A stretch of DNA of 64,000 nucleotides. Source: Bacillus sp. DTU_2020_1000418_1_SI_GHA_SEK_038. Lineage in GTDB: Bacteria; Bacillota; Bacilli; Bacillales; Cytobacillaceae. Shown piece by piece: positions 54,591 through 62,999 of the stretch; within the stretch, counting starts at the first letter, position 1; each line of letters starts with the position of its first letter. Under the pieces are notes generated by a model. It ran no database searches and was not told where the DNA came from. It was given only the letters and a program-made list of their open reading frames with translations. Where the stretch lies: positions 1,488,001-1,552,000 of the forward strand of contig NZ_CP135435.1 of assembly GCF_032341175.1 (NCBI RefSeq), written 5' to 3'. The translations under genes were made by a program, and so were the position numbers.

Positions 54591-54971
54591 TCATTCATCT
54601 TTCTTTTTCAAAATTTGATCAATTAAAGGAGTGACCTTTCGATATAGAGGCTTTAATTGCTTAGCAGTACTAACAATTGTATCTATATTATCCATTAGTT
54701 CAACAAAATTAATATTATTTACAACATGATTGAGATGGTTTGAGAGGGAACTATTGTTTGTATTCTCTTTAGGTGAAGGATGATGTCTTTCCCGAAGCAT
54801 TAAGCTATCAAAACGGTTATGAATTCTATTTGAACTTTCATACTCCATTTCTTCATGCGTTTCTTCAAATTCCACGTTATTAGCGGAAGGCTTTTCAACT
54901 GAACCGAACATTAATTGATTAAGACGATTTGATTTTGTGAAACCATGTTTGTTATCATTTTCTGTATTCAA
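54591..54971 (-). CDS. Unrecognised hydrophilic protein
   Basis: 126 aa, no signal or membrane segment. A low-complexity front half contains two related stretches, SNRLNQLMFG (about 14-23) and HNRFDSLMLR (about 51-60). The C-terminal helix region reads FVELMDNIDTIVSTAKQLKP and ends LKKKDE. The tail recalls coat-type Bacillus proteins such as YqfQ, but I cannot name it. It occupies roughly the place of yjzB in B. subtilis. Confidence 0.6.
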   Translation of the reverse strand: MNTENDNKHGFTKSNRLNQLMFGSVEKPSANNVEFEETHEEMEYESSNRIHNRFDSLMLRERHHPSPKENTNNSSLSNHLNHVVNNINFVELMDNIDTIVSTAKQLKPLYRKVTPLIDQILKKKDE

Positions 54972-55137
54972 CGGATCTCCATCCCCTTTTATATTATTTT
55001 ATGTTGATTACTCAACCCTGTTTGGACAAAAGCGGATAAAGTGAAACTTCAATCCGTGGGGGTTTTACAGCTCGCTAATCTGCGATAAAAATCTTAGAAT
55101 TAGTCTTTGATTAATTCTTGCTATTGTACCCGTTTAT

Positions 55138-55166
55138 TTGATAAAATTAGTACCAAGTCATAATAT
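55138..55166 (+). promoter_or_regulatory. fabH-fabF promoter with FapR-like box
   Basis: TTGATA (55138-55143), 17-bp spacer, TAATAT (55161-55166). The spacer holds TTAGTACCAAGTCATAA (55147-55163), an imperfect dyad like the FapR operator (TTAGTACC half-site). A malonyl-CoA-sensitive FapR repressor sitting here would block polymerase. The rest of the 299-bp gap (54972-55270) shows nothing else clear. Confidence 0.68.
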
Positions 55167-55270
55167 TTGATAATAATATAGGTTTTAACTCATAATTTTT
55201 ATTAATTGAGCCAGTACTCATTTTTGTAATGGCTTTTCCATTGAATAGTAGAGGATAAGGAGTGGACTCC

Positions 55271-56203
55271 ATGAATGCAGGGATTATTGGAATTGGCAGA
55301 TGCTTGCCAGAGAAAATTCTTACTAATGCGGATCTAGAAAAAATGGTTGATACATCAGATGAATGGATTAGAACACGTACAGGTATTGAGGAAAGAAGAA
55401 TAGCGGATGATGATACCGATACGTCTGATCTTGCTTATGAAGCGGCAAGAAAGGCGATCGAAAACGCAAATATTTCACCCGAAGATTTAGATATGATCAT
55501 AGTTGCAACCGTTACACCTGACCGTCCTTTTCCATCTGTTGCCTGCATGCTTCAGGAAAGGCTGGGGGCTGTCAAAGCAGCCGCGATGGACGTTAGTGCT
55601 GCATGTGCCGGATTTATGTACGGAATTGTTACAGCAAAGCAATTTGTTGAGGCTGGAACTTATAAGCACGTATTAATAGTAGGGGTTGAAAAGCTTTCAA
55701 AAGTCACAGATTGGGAAGACCGAAATACGGCTGTATTATTCGGGGATGGTGCTGGAGCTGCTGTCATCGGCCAAGTTTCTGAGGGCAGAGGAATTCTATC
55801 TTTTGAGCTTGGCGCTGATGGAACAGGTGGAAAGCATTTATTCCAGGAAGAGTACATTATCATGAACGGTCGTGAAGTATTTAAATTCGCAGTCCGCCAA
55901 ATGGGAGAAAGCTGTGTAAACGTATTAGAAAAAGCGGGTCTTACAAAAGAAGATGTTGATTTCTTAATCCCTCATCAGGCAAATATTCGGATTATGGAGG
56001 CTTCAAGGCAGCGTCTCGATTTACCTGAAGAAAAAATGTCAAAAACAATTCACAAATATGGAAATACATCAGCTGCGTCAATACCTATTTCCATTTTTGA
56101 GGAATTAGAGGCAGGAAAGATTAAAGATGGAGATTTAATTGTAATGGTCGGTTTCGGCGGCGGATTAACATGGGGTGCCATCGCAATGCGCTGGGGCAGA
56201 TAA
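55271..56203 (+). CDS. fabH: 3-oxoacyl-ACP synthase III
   Basis: 310 aa from ATG 55271 after AAGGAG. It starts fatty acid synthesis by condensing acyl-CoA with malonyl-ACP. The Cys-His-Asn triad is complete: [15 protein letters not shown] and YGNTSAAS. Contrast with the KASIII-like protein at 8.1 kb, which lacks the Asn. Followed by fabF at 81 bp. Confidence 0.96.
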   Translation: MNAGIIGIGRCLPEKILTNADLEKMVDTSDEWIRTRTGIEERRIADDDTDTSDLAYEAARKAIENANISPEDLDMIIVATVTPDRPFPSVACMLQERLGAVKAAAMDVSAACAGFMYGIVTAKQFVEAGTYKHVLIVGVEKLSKVTDWEDRNTAVLFGDGAGAAVIGQVSEGRGILSFELGADGTGGKHLFQEEYIIMNGREVFKFAVRQMGESCVNVLEKAGLTKEDVDFLIPHQANIRIMEASRQRLDLPEEKMSKTIHKYGNTSAASIPISIFEELEAGKIKDGDLIVMVGFGGGLTWGAIAMRWGR

Positions 56204-56284
56204 GAGGAATTTTCACAAAGATTCTTTTATTATTATGATAGAATGTTCGTTAAATATCTATTAGAGTAAAGGAGATATAAATTA

Positions 56285-57523
56285 ATGAATAAACGTAGAG
56301 TTGTTGTTACAGGCATTGGCGCTGTAACTCCGCTTGGGAATGAAGCAGAAACTACTTGGAAAAATATCCTTGCAGGTGTATCTGGTGTAGGTCCTTTAAC
56401 AAGAGTTAATGCAGATGAATATCCGGTAAAAGTTGCTGCAGAAGTAAAGGAATTTAATGTCGAAAACTTCATCGAAAAAAAGGATGCTAGAAAAATGGAC
56501 CGCTTTACACATTATGCGGTTGCAGCATCTTTAATGGCGGTAAAGGATGCAAATTTATCGATCAATGAAGACAACGCTCATCGCATCGGCGTTTGGATTG
56601 GCTCAGGGATTGGCGGTATGGAGACATTCGAAAATCAATTCGAAACATTTCTAAATCGCGGTTACAGAAGGGTTAGTCCATTCTTCGTTCCAATGATGAT
56701 ACCTGATATGGCAACAGGTCAAGTATCCATCACACTAGGGGCTAAAGGATTTAATTCATGTACTGTAACAGCATGTGCAACTGGCACAAACTCCATTGGT
56801 GATGCCTTTAAAGTTATACAGCGCGGGGATGCAGATGCAATGGTAACAGGTGGAGCTGAAGCACCGATTACGAAAATGTCAGTTGCAGGATTTTGTGCTA
56901 ACACAGCATTATCAACAAATCCTGATCCAAACACAGCTAGCCGTCCATTTGATAAAAATCGAGATGGGTTTGTTATTGGTGAAGGAGCTGGAATAGTTGT
57001 TCTTGAGGAGCTTGAGCATGCTCTTGCTAGAGGTGCAAACATATACGCTGAAATAGTAGGGTATGGTGCTACAGGCGATGCTTACCATATTACAGCACCA
57101 GCACCAGAAGGAGAAGGCGGAGCCAGAGCTATGAAAATGGCGATCAATGATGCTGGTTTAATGCCAGAGGATATTGATTATATTAATGCTCATGGAACTA
57201 GTACAGATTACAATGATAAATATGAAACAATGGCAATTAAACAGGTTTTTGGAGAGCATGCTTACAAATTGGCTATAAGCTCTACGAAATCAATGACTGG
57301 CCACCTTCTTGGAGCGGCTGGCGGAATAGAAGCTATTTTTACCGTTTTAGCTATGAAGGAAGGTATTTTACCGCCAACAATAAATTATGAAACACCAGAC
57401 CCGGACTGTGATCTTGATTATGTTCCAAACGAAGCGAGAAAGAAAGAAATTAAAGCGGCAATTAGTAATTCATTAGGCTTCGGCGGCCATAACGCAACGA
57501 TCGCATTTAAAAAATACGAATAA
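56285..57523 (+). CDS. fabF: 3-oxoacyl-ACP synthase II
   Basis: 412 aa elongating condensing enzyme. Cys-His-His site: [15 protein letters not shown] and [15 protein letters not shown] 56285 follows AAAGGAG. Probably cotranscribed with fabH. A terminator and then a group II intron follow. Confidence 0.96.
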   Translation: MNKRRVVVTGIGAVTPLGNEAETTWKNILAGVSGVGPLTRVNADEYPVKVAAEVKEFNVENFIEKKDARKMDRFTHYAVAASLMAVKDANLSINEDNAHRIGVWIGSGIGGMETFENQFETFLNRGYRRVSPFFVPMMIPDMATGQVSITLGAKGFNSCTVTACATGTNSIGDAFKVIQRGDADAMVTGGAEAPITKMSVAGFCANTALSTNPDPNTASRPFDKNRDGFVIGEGAGIVVLEELEHALARGANIYAEIVGYGATGDAYHITAPAPEGEGGARAMKMAINDAGLMPEDIDYINAHGTSTDYNDKYETMAIKQVFGEHAYKLAISSTKSMTGHLLGAAGGIEAIFTVLAMKEGILPPTINYETPDPDCDLDYVPNEARKKEIKAAISNSLGFGGHNATIAFKKYE

Positions 57524-57535
57524 TTTTTATTTAAG

Positions 57536-57569
57536 GAAGGTCAAATCTGTCGATTTGACCTTCTTTTTT
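57536..57569 (+). terminator. Terminator after fabF
   Basis: GAAGGTCAAATC/GATTTGACCTTC, 12-bp perfect stem, loop TGTC, then TTTTTT. The group II intron begins right behind the T tract. Confidence 0.92.
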
Positions 57570-58001
57570 ATGTGCGCCCGGCATGGGCTATAACTTGGTG
57601 GTGAAAGTCCACTACAGGCTTGGCAGTAGGAACTGTTAGCTAATGGCAAGGGTGTCCACCGTGAGGTGGAATCTGAAGGTAGCCGGAGGCAAAATCCCGA
57701 ACTGACGGACAGAAACTATATATAAGGCTGAATTAGGACGGACGAGTTTGCATAACAAAACAAAGTCCAATACTGCACGAATCCTATACAGTAAATATAG
57801 CAGTTACATGGGAGGAAGGTTATAGCTCTTACCCGGGGAGGTCTTACAAGGGTTCTCGACAAGAGAGATGGAATATCTCACAGGAACAAGTCTGTTAGTG
57901 ATGATAGACTGAATTGTAAGAAGTCAGCAGAAGCCATAGTAGTTCCATCGGAATGAAGGGCTGAACAATAACAATCTTGGGAAAATACGGAGGTAAAGGC
58001 A

Positions 58002-59387
58002 GTGCATAGACCACAGAATACATCGAAAGATGGCTATTCGCAAATGGATAGGTTGGAAACTGAAGAGTATGCGAAAGCGTGTAGTTCTGTCTATACAGAA
58101 GTAGGACGCCAAGATGGTATCGATTTAATTGACAAGATAATTGATGACGAAAATCTACTTAGGGCTTGTGAAAAGGTTAAAGCAAATAAAGGTGCACCCG
58201 GAATTGATGGAATGAAAGTAGATGAACTTTTTGGTCATGTGCAAAAATACCACAAATATCTTAAAAGAAAATTGAAGGATGGCACTTATAACCCTTTACC
58301 TGTTAAACGAGTTGAAATACCCAAACCGGATGGGTCTAAACGTAAGTTAGGCATTCCATGTGTAAGGGACCGTATGGTCCAACAAGCAATCTATCAAGTA
58401 ATCGGTGGGATAATAGACCCTTATTTCTCGGAAATGAGTTATGGATTCAGACCTAACAGAAATCAACATCAAGCTATTGAACAATCCATCAAATACTACG
58501 AACAAGGATATAAAGTGGTTGTAGATTGTGACTTAAAGAGTTACTTCGACACAATAAATCACCAAAAGCTGATGGAATATCTAAAGATATTTATACAAGA
58601 CAATATAGTCCTAAAGTTAATCTGGAAATTTCTTAAGAGTGGAATCCTTGAAAATGGACTAACGAAATCAACGGACTCTGGTGCTCCTCAAGGTGGCGTT
58701 CTTTCGCCAATACTGAGTAATATCTACTTAAATCAACTAGATAAGGAATTAGAGGGACGTGGACACAAATTCGTGCGCTTTGCGGATGACTTCTGCATCT
58801 ATGTTAAAAGCAAACGAGCCGGACAACGTGTAATGGAAAGTATCACCAACTTCCTTGAAAAGGATTTAAAACTGACAGTTAACAGCACTAAGAGTCAAAT
58901 AGGAAGTCCAACAAAATTGAAATTTCTAGGTTTCTGTATACACACTACCTCTAAAGGTGTTAGTTGCAGACCGCACCAAGTAGCTAAGAAGAGGTTTAAA
59001 ACTAAACTAAAGAATCTAACAAAACGGAATCGCCCAGGTAAATTTGAGGAAATAGCCAAGGAAATTAACCAAGCGACAGTTGGTTGGATAAATTACTATG
59101 GAATCAGCTTGATGAAAAGGTTTATCGAAGACGTTACAAAATGGTTGAATCATCGATTAAGACAGATTATATGGAAAAGATGGAAGAGGGTTAAAACACG
59201 GTATCAGCAACTAAGGAGATTAGGAATCAAACATGATGAGGCTTGTAAAGTAGCCAATACCCGAAAGGGTTATTGGAGGATTTCAGGCTGCGGAACGCTT
59301 CATAATGCAATTAAAATAAAGACGCTCATTAAATGGGGTCTAAAAGACCTTAACCACTTATATGAACGTCGATACTCAAGTTATTGA
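58002..59387 (+). CDS. ltrA: Group II intron reverse transcriptase/maturase
   Basis: 461 aa. RT blocks include ANKGAPGIDGM, KPDGSKRKLGIP, MSYGFRPNRNQHQAI, DCDLKSYFDTI and GAPQGGVLSPILSNIYL. The catalytic motif reads FADD instead of the usual YADD (RFADDFCIYV). The maturase X domain has GWINYYGI and a basic C-terminal part, and no HNH endonuclease follows. GTG 58002 has GGAGG 8 nt upstream. The frame is intact, so the intron may still be active. Confidence 0.92.
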   Translation: MHRPQNTSKDGYSQMDRLETEEYAKACSSVYTEVGRQDGIDLIDKIIDDENLLRACEKVKANKGAPGIDGMKVDELFGHVQKYHKYLKRKLKDGTYNPLPVKRVEIPKPDGSKRKLGIPCVRDRMVQQAIYQVIGGIIDPYFSEMSYGFRPNRNQHQAIEQSIKYYEQGYKVVVDCDLKSYFDTINHQKLMEYLKIFIQDNIVLKLIWKFLKSGILENGLTKSTDSGAPQGGVLSPILSNIYLNQLDKELEGRGHKFVRFADDFCIYVKSKRAGQRVMESITNFLEKDLKLTVNSTKSQIGSPTKLKFLGFCIHTTSKGVSCRPHQVAKKRFKTKLKNLTKRNRPGKFEEIAKEINQATVGWINYYGISLMKRFIEDVTKWLNHRLRQIIWKRWKRVKTRYQQLRRLGIKHDEACKVANTRKGYWRISGCGTLHNAIKIKTLIKWGLKDLNHLYERRYSSY

Positions 59388-59419
59388 ACCGCCGTATACG
59401 GGACCGTACGTACGGTGGT
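59388..59419 (+). ncRNA. Intron domain V
   Basis: ACCGCCGTA/TACGGTGGT helix with inner ACGG/CCGT and the asymmetric TACGTACGG segment, followed by TGTGAGAGG. This is the catalytic core hairpin of group II introns. It starts at the last base pairs after the maturase stop codon. Confidence 0.85.
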
Positions 59420-59473
59420 GTGAGAGGTCGGGAGTTAATTACTCCCTCCTACTCGATTTAAGTTAAATCTGGG

Positions 59474-59637
59474 GCTTTCGCAAATAAACCGGTCGCTTTC
59501 GCAAATAAATCGGTTGCTTTCGCAAATAAACTCATTGCTTTCGAAAATAAACCGGTCTTTCGCAAATAATCCGGTTGCTTTCGCAAATAAACCGGTTGCT
59601 TTCGCAAATAAACCGGTCAATTCCGCAAATAAATCTC
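59474..59637. repeat. 21-bp minisatellite, about 7-8 units
   Basis: Tandem units beginning GCTTTCGCAAATAAA and mostly ending CCGGT(T/C). One unit is shortened to 19 bp, and the last is degenerate (ATTCCGCAAATAAATC). Because 21 is a multiple of three, a minus-strand frame (59620-59435) stays open and reads as repeated FAKATGL, but no ribosome site supports it. It lies just past the intron 3' end. Between it and yjaZ (59638-59746) I see only A/T-rich sequence. Confidence 0.9.
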
Positions 59638-59746
59638 CGCTATCTTTAAGTAGAGTTCTTTTTTAGTTCAATCCACTTAATAACAAAAAAAACCACTATT
59701 CATAAACTAAAAATAAGCTAATAAAAGTAATGGGGGTAAATAAATA

Positions 59747-60544
59747 GTGGGGGTAATACGAACGGACCTGTGGCTAGAAGATGATTTCTATAACTATGAG
59801 AAAATATGTTCAAGGCTTTCAAAATCATTTTCTGATGACAGCCCTAATAAAATTTATAAATATCTAAGTCAATTTGGCATGTACAAACCGAATAGGCAAA
59901 GCTATGAAAATTTTACTGAGCTAAAAAAGCGGAATTACTGGGAAAAAACCGAGGAGATCTTCAGAAAATACAAGAAAGAATGGCGCGGCCCAAATATTCC
60001 TATATATATTTTTCCAATGGCTTCTATAAACTCGTTATTTTCCAAAGTGAAAACAACTAAATCTGGGGTAGCCTTTAAAGATAAATTATTCCTTTTTCTC
60101 ACACCATTTGAGGATGATTTGGAACTAGAAGCCCTTTTCATTCACGAGTATCATCATACATGCAGACTTCAACATCAAAATAAAAAGATAGAGGATGCGA
60201 CTTTAATTGATTCGATGATTTTAGAAGGCCTTGCAGAACACACAGTTAAAAAATACTGCGGGAAAAACTACATTGCGCAATGGTGTGAATATTATTCTGA
60301 GAAAGAGTTTCTATATTTTTGGGAGAGGTTTTTAAAACAACAGATTAGCACGAAGAGGTTTTCTAATTTGCATGATGATATTCTTTACGGCAGGGGGAAA
60401 TACCCGAAAATGATTGGCTATGCCGCCGGTTTTGCAATCGTTTCCATGTACAAAGAGGAGATGGATTTTTCTTTGCAGGAATCATTTAGATTAGATTCAC
60501 AATCCTTTATACCTAGTCATTTAAATGAAAAAATAACGGAATAA
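59747..60544 (+). CDS. yjaZ: YjaZ-like putative metalloprotease (DUF2268)
   Basis: 265 aa. The zinc-site motif HEYHH (in FIHEYHHTCRLQH) and a following Glu in LEGLAEH match DUF2268 gluzincin-like proteases. No signal peptide, so cytoplasmic. GTG 59747 follows GGGGG by about 10 nt. It follows fabF in B. subtilis; here the intron and minisatellite lie between. Confidence 0.8.
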   Translation: MGVIRTDLWLEDDFYNYEKICSRLSKSFSDDSPNKIYKYLSQFGMYKPNRQSYENFTELKKRNYWEKTEEIFRKYKKEWRGPNIPIYIFPMASINSLFSKVKTTKSGVAFKDKLFLFLTPFEDDLELEALFIHEYHHTCRLQHQNKKIEDATLIDSMILEGLAEHTVKKYCGKNYIAQWCEYYSEKEFLYFWERFLKQQISTKRFSNLHDDILYGRGKYPKMIGYAAGFAIVSMYKEEMDFSLQESFRLDSQSFIPSHLNEKITE

Positions 60545-60555
60545 AAGCCTTATTT

Positions 60556-60586
60556 AATCTGGAACTAAGCAGGTTCCAGATTCTTT
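60556..60586 (+). terminator. Terminator after yjaZ
   Basis: AATCTGGAAC/GTTCCAGATT, 10-bp stem, 7-nt loop, then CTTTTATTTTAT. Confidence 0.82.
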
Positions 60587-60677
60587 TATTTTATAAGAGG
60601 TGAACAGTTTAATGCAAAGAGTTTGAATTTTTAGTTAAATATATTATGTTTAAAAAATAGAATATTTTAAAAAATTC

Positions 60678-60706
60678 TTGAATTCGTAATCTTTCTGTAA
60701 TAATAT
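60678..60706 (+). promoter_or_regulatory. Probable promoter of the app operon
   Basis: TTGAAT (60678-60683), 17-bp spacer, TAATAT (60701-60706). It lies in the 308-bp gap between yjaZ and appD, which otherwise holds only the yjaZ terminator and A/T-rich sequence. The leader to appD would be about 140 nt. Confidence 0.5.
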
Positions 60707-60852
60707 ACAATTAAACACTCAAATAATTCCAAATTAGATAATATCTATAAAATTTGTAAAAAAGGTATTTTCGAATATTAAATAGGGATTGTTGGAGTCT
60801 CTTTTCAAAAGACAGGTTGCCCAAAATTATTGATTTTTGGACGGAGGGTATT

Positions 60853-61836
60853 ATGACAGCATTATTGGAATTAAAAAACTTAAAAACATACTTTATGAGA
60901 AAGAAAATAAATATTCCTGCCGTTGATGGTGTTGATTTAAAAATACATAAAGGTGAGACAGTTGCACTTGTAGGGGAATCGGGATCAGGAAAGAGTATTA
61001 CATCCCTTTCAATTATGAGACTTATCCCAAGTCCGCCGGGAAAAATTGTGGACGGAGAAATCCTTTTTGACGGGAAGGATTTAGTTAAGCTTTCAGAAAA
61101 TGAAATGTGTAAAATCCGTGGGAATGATATCTCTATGATTTTCCAGGAGCCCATGACATCGTTGAATCCAGTCCTAACCATTGGAGAACAAATTATTGAG
61201 GTGCTCATGTACCATCAAAAAATGTCAAAAAGCATCGCAAGAAATCGTGCCATAGAAATGCTTGAACTCGTAGGATTCTCTCGTGCGAAAGCACTTATTG
61301 ATGAATATCCACACCGTCTTTCAGGTGGCATGAGGCAGCGTGTTATGATAGCTATCGCCATGAGCTGTAATCCTAAGCTTCTGATTGCAGATGAGCCGAC
61401 AACTGCTCTTGATGTTACAATTCAAGCCCAGATACTAGACTTAATGAAAGATTTAAGCCAAAAATCTGATACTTCAATCCTAGTAATAACCCATGATTTA
61501 GGTGTTGTTTCAGAAATTGCGGATCGAGTAGTTGTTATGTATTGTGGTCAAGTGGTAGAAGAAGCTAGTGTAGATGATTTATTTGATGAACCGTTACACC
61601 CTTATACAATTGGGTTAATGGGATCAATTCCATCGCTGGATGGAGACTTGGATCGTCTTTACTCTATCGAAGGTACAGTTCCTCCTCCAGAACACTTTCC
61701 GAAAGGGTGCCGTTTTGCACCTCGCTGTCCACATGCATTTGATCGCTGCCATAACGAAGCACCTGAGTTTAAGCCAGTTAAAGGCTCAAGGTCAGTACGC
61801 TGCTTTTTACACGAAGAGAAGGAGGCGACAGTATGA
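60853..61836 (+). CDS. appD: Oligopeptide ABC transporter ATP-binding protein AppD (OppD-like)
   Basis: 327 aa. Walker A GESGSGKS, Q-loop FQEPMTSLNPV, signature LSGGMRQR, Walker B LLIADEPTTALD, and the C-terminal oligopeptide/dipeptide extension with cysteines (KGCRFAPRCPHAFDRC, then RCFLHEE) that binds a [4Fe-4S] cluster in some members. ATG 60853 follows GGAGGG. The symbol rests on synteny with the B. subtilis app operon after yjaZ. Confidence 0.9.
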   Translation: MTALLELKNLKTYFMRKKINIPAVDGVDLKIHKGETVALVGESGSGKSITSLSIMRLIPSPPGKIVDGEILFDGKDLVKLSENEMCKIRGNDISMIFQEPMTSLNPVLTIGEQIIEVLMYHQKMSKSIARNRAIEMLELVGFSRAKALIDEYPHRLSGGMRQRVMIAIAMSCNPKLLIADEPTTALDVTIQAQILDLMKDLSQKSDTSILVITHDLGVVSEIADRVVVMYCGQVVEEASVDDLFDEPLHPYTIGLMGSIPSLDGDLDRLYSIEGTVPPPEHFPKGCRFAPRCPHAFDRCHNEAPEFKPVKGSRSVRCFLHEEKEATV

Positions 61837-62855
61837 ATGCAACGACTTCTTTAGGAAAAAAGGAGCTAGAATACGGGAAAGATTCAACATACCTATTAGA
61901 TGTAAGGGACTTAAGGAAGCACTTTCCTATTAAAGCTGGCTTTTTACAAAGGACAGTAGGCACTATCAAAGCTGTAGACGGTTTGAGCTTTAATGTTAAA
62001 AAAGGAGAAACAATTGGAATTGTTGGTGAATCGGGCTGTGGAAAATCAACTGCAGGCCGGACCCTAATTCGTCTGTATGAACCAACAAGCGGAGATATCA
62101 TCTTTAAAGGTCAGAATATTTCGAAAATGAATGAAGCAGATCTTCGCCGAACTATTAGAAAAGATATACAAATGGTTTTCCAAGATCCGTATGCCTCACT
62201 AAATCCTAGGAAGACATTAAAATCAATTCTTAGTGAGCCAATGGTTACCCATAATTTATATGGCGGGAAGGAAAGAAAGGAGAAAATTCAAGATCTTCTT
62301 GATAAGGTAGGGCTTAATCCTCTGTTTATTAATCGATACCCACATGAGTTTTCTGGTGGACAAAGACAAAGGATTGGTATTGCCAGGGCTCTTGCGGTAA
62401 ATCCTGATTTAGTCATTGCGGATGAACCAGTGTCTGCACTCGATGTGTCCATCCAAGCACAAATTATTAACTTGATGGAGGACTTGCAGGATGACTTAGG
62501 GCTAACCTATGTGTTTATCTCCCATGATCTAAGTGTCGTTCGTCACATTAGCGATAGGGTAGGAGTTATGTATTTAGGAAAAATCATGGAATTTGCGGGT
62601 AAAAAGGATTTGTATGAAGATCCGCTTCATCCCTATACTCAGGCGCTTATGTCAGCTGTTCCAGTTCCAAAGAAAAAAGGTGTACAGGCAAGGGAAAGAA
62701 TTATTCTAAAAGGAGACTTGCCTAGCCCAGCAAATCCGCCTCAAGGCTGTGTTTTCCATACCCGTTGCCCTGCCGCAATGGAAATATGCAGTCAAATGAT
62801 ACCTGAATATAAAGAGGTAAAGCAGGGCCATTATGTAGCCTGCCATTTATATTAA
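61833..62855 (+). CDS. appF: Oligopeptide ABC transporter ATP-binding protein AppF (OppF-like)
   Basis: 340 aa, partner ATPase of AppD. Walker A GESGCGKS, FQDPYASLNPR, SGGQRQRIGIARAL, VIADEPVSALD, and a C-terminal Cys set (GCVFHTRCPAAMEIC). Overlaps appD by ATGA, so translation is coupled. Confidence 0.9.
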   Translation: MNATTSLGKKELEYGKDSTYLLDVRDLRKHFPIKAGFLQRTVGTIKAVDGLSFNVKKGETIGIVGESGCGKSTAGRTLIRLYEPTSGDIIFKGQNISKMNEADLRRTIRKDIQMVFQDPYASLNPRKTLKSILSEPMVTHNLYGGKERKEKIQDLLDKVGLNPLFINRYPHEFSGGQRQRIGIARALAVNPDLVIADEPVSALDVSIQAQIINLMEDLQDDLGLTYVFISHDLSVVRHISDRVGVMYLGKIMEFAGKKDLYEDPLHPYTQALMSAVPVPKKKGVQARERIILKGDLPSPANPPQGCVFHTRCPAAMEICSQMIPEYKEVKQGHYVACHLY

Positions 62856-62999
62856 TTTCTGTTATTAAATGCTCGATAAACTCATTCTATGAGATTTATG
62901 CATTTAGTATATAAATCTTTGAAGGGGGGCGATATATTTACACTCGTTTCTCTGAAAAAAGGATTTAGATTTAAAAAATAAACCTAAGGGGGAAAATGA

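Larger units (their letters stand above)
57572..59457 (+). mobile_element. Group II intron with maturase
   Basis: The 5' end is GTGCGCCCGGCATGGGC, a standard bacterial group II start. About 430 nt of structured domain I-III sequence precede the reverse transcriptase gene. A domain V (59388-59419) and a domain VI-like hairpin (GGGAGT/ACTCCC, about 59430-59446) follow, with the 3' end likely near CTCGAT at 59457. Placement directly after an intrinsic terminator and the lack of an HNH endonuclease match class C (IIC) introns. The exact 3' boundary and class are inferred. Confidence 0.88.

Noticed and set aside
59435..59620. Minus-strand frame reading FAKATGL repeats
   Set aside because: It is the translation of a 21-bp minisatellite, runs into intron domain VI and has no ribosome site.
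59458..59640. CRISPR array
   Set aside because: Units are directly adjacent 21-mers without unique spacers, and no cas genes are near.
60711..61208. 165-aa minus-strand frame over the appD start
   Set aside because: Antisense to conserved Walker A coding sequence, with low-complexity Ser/Pro/Phe content.
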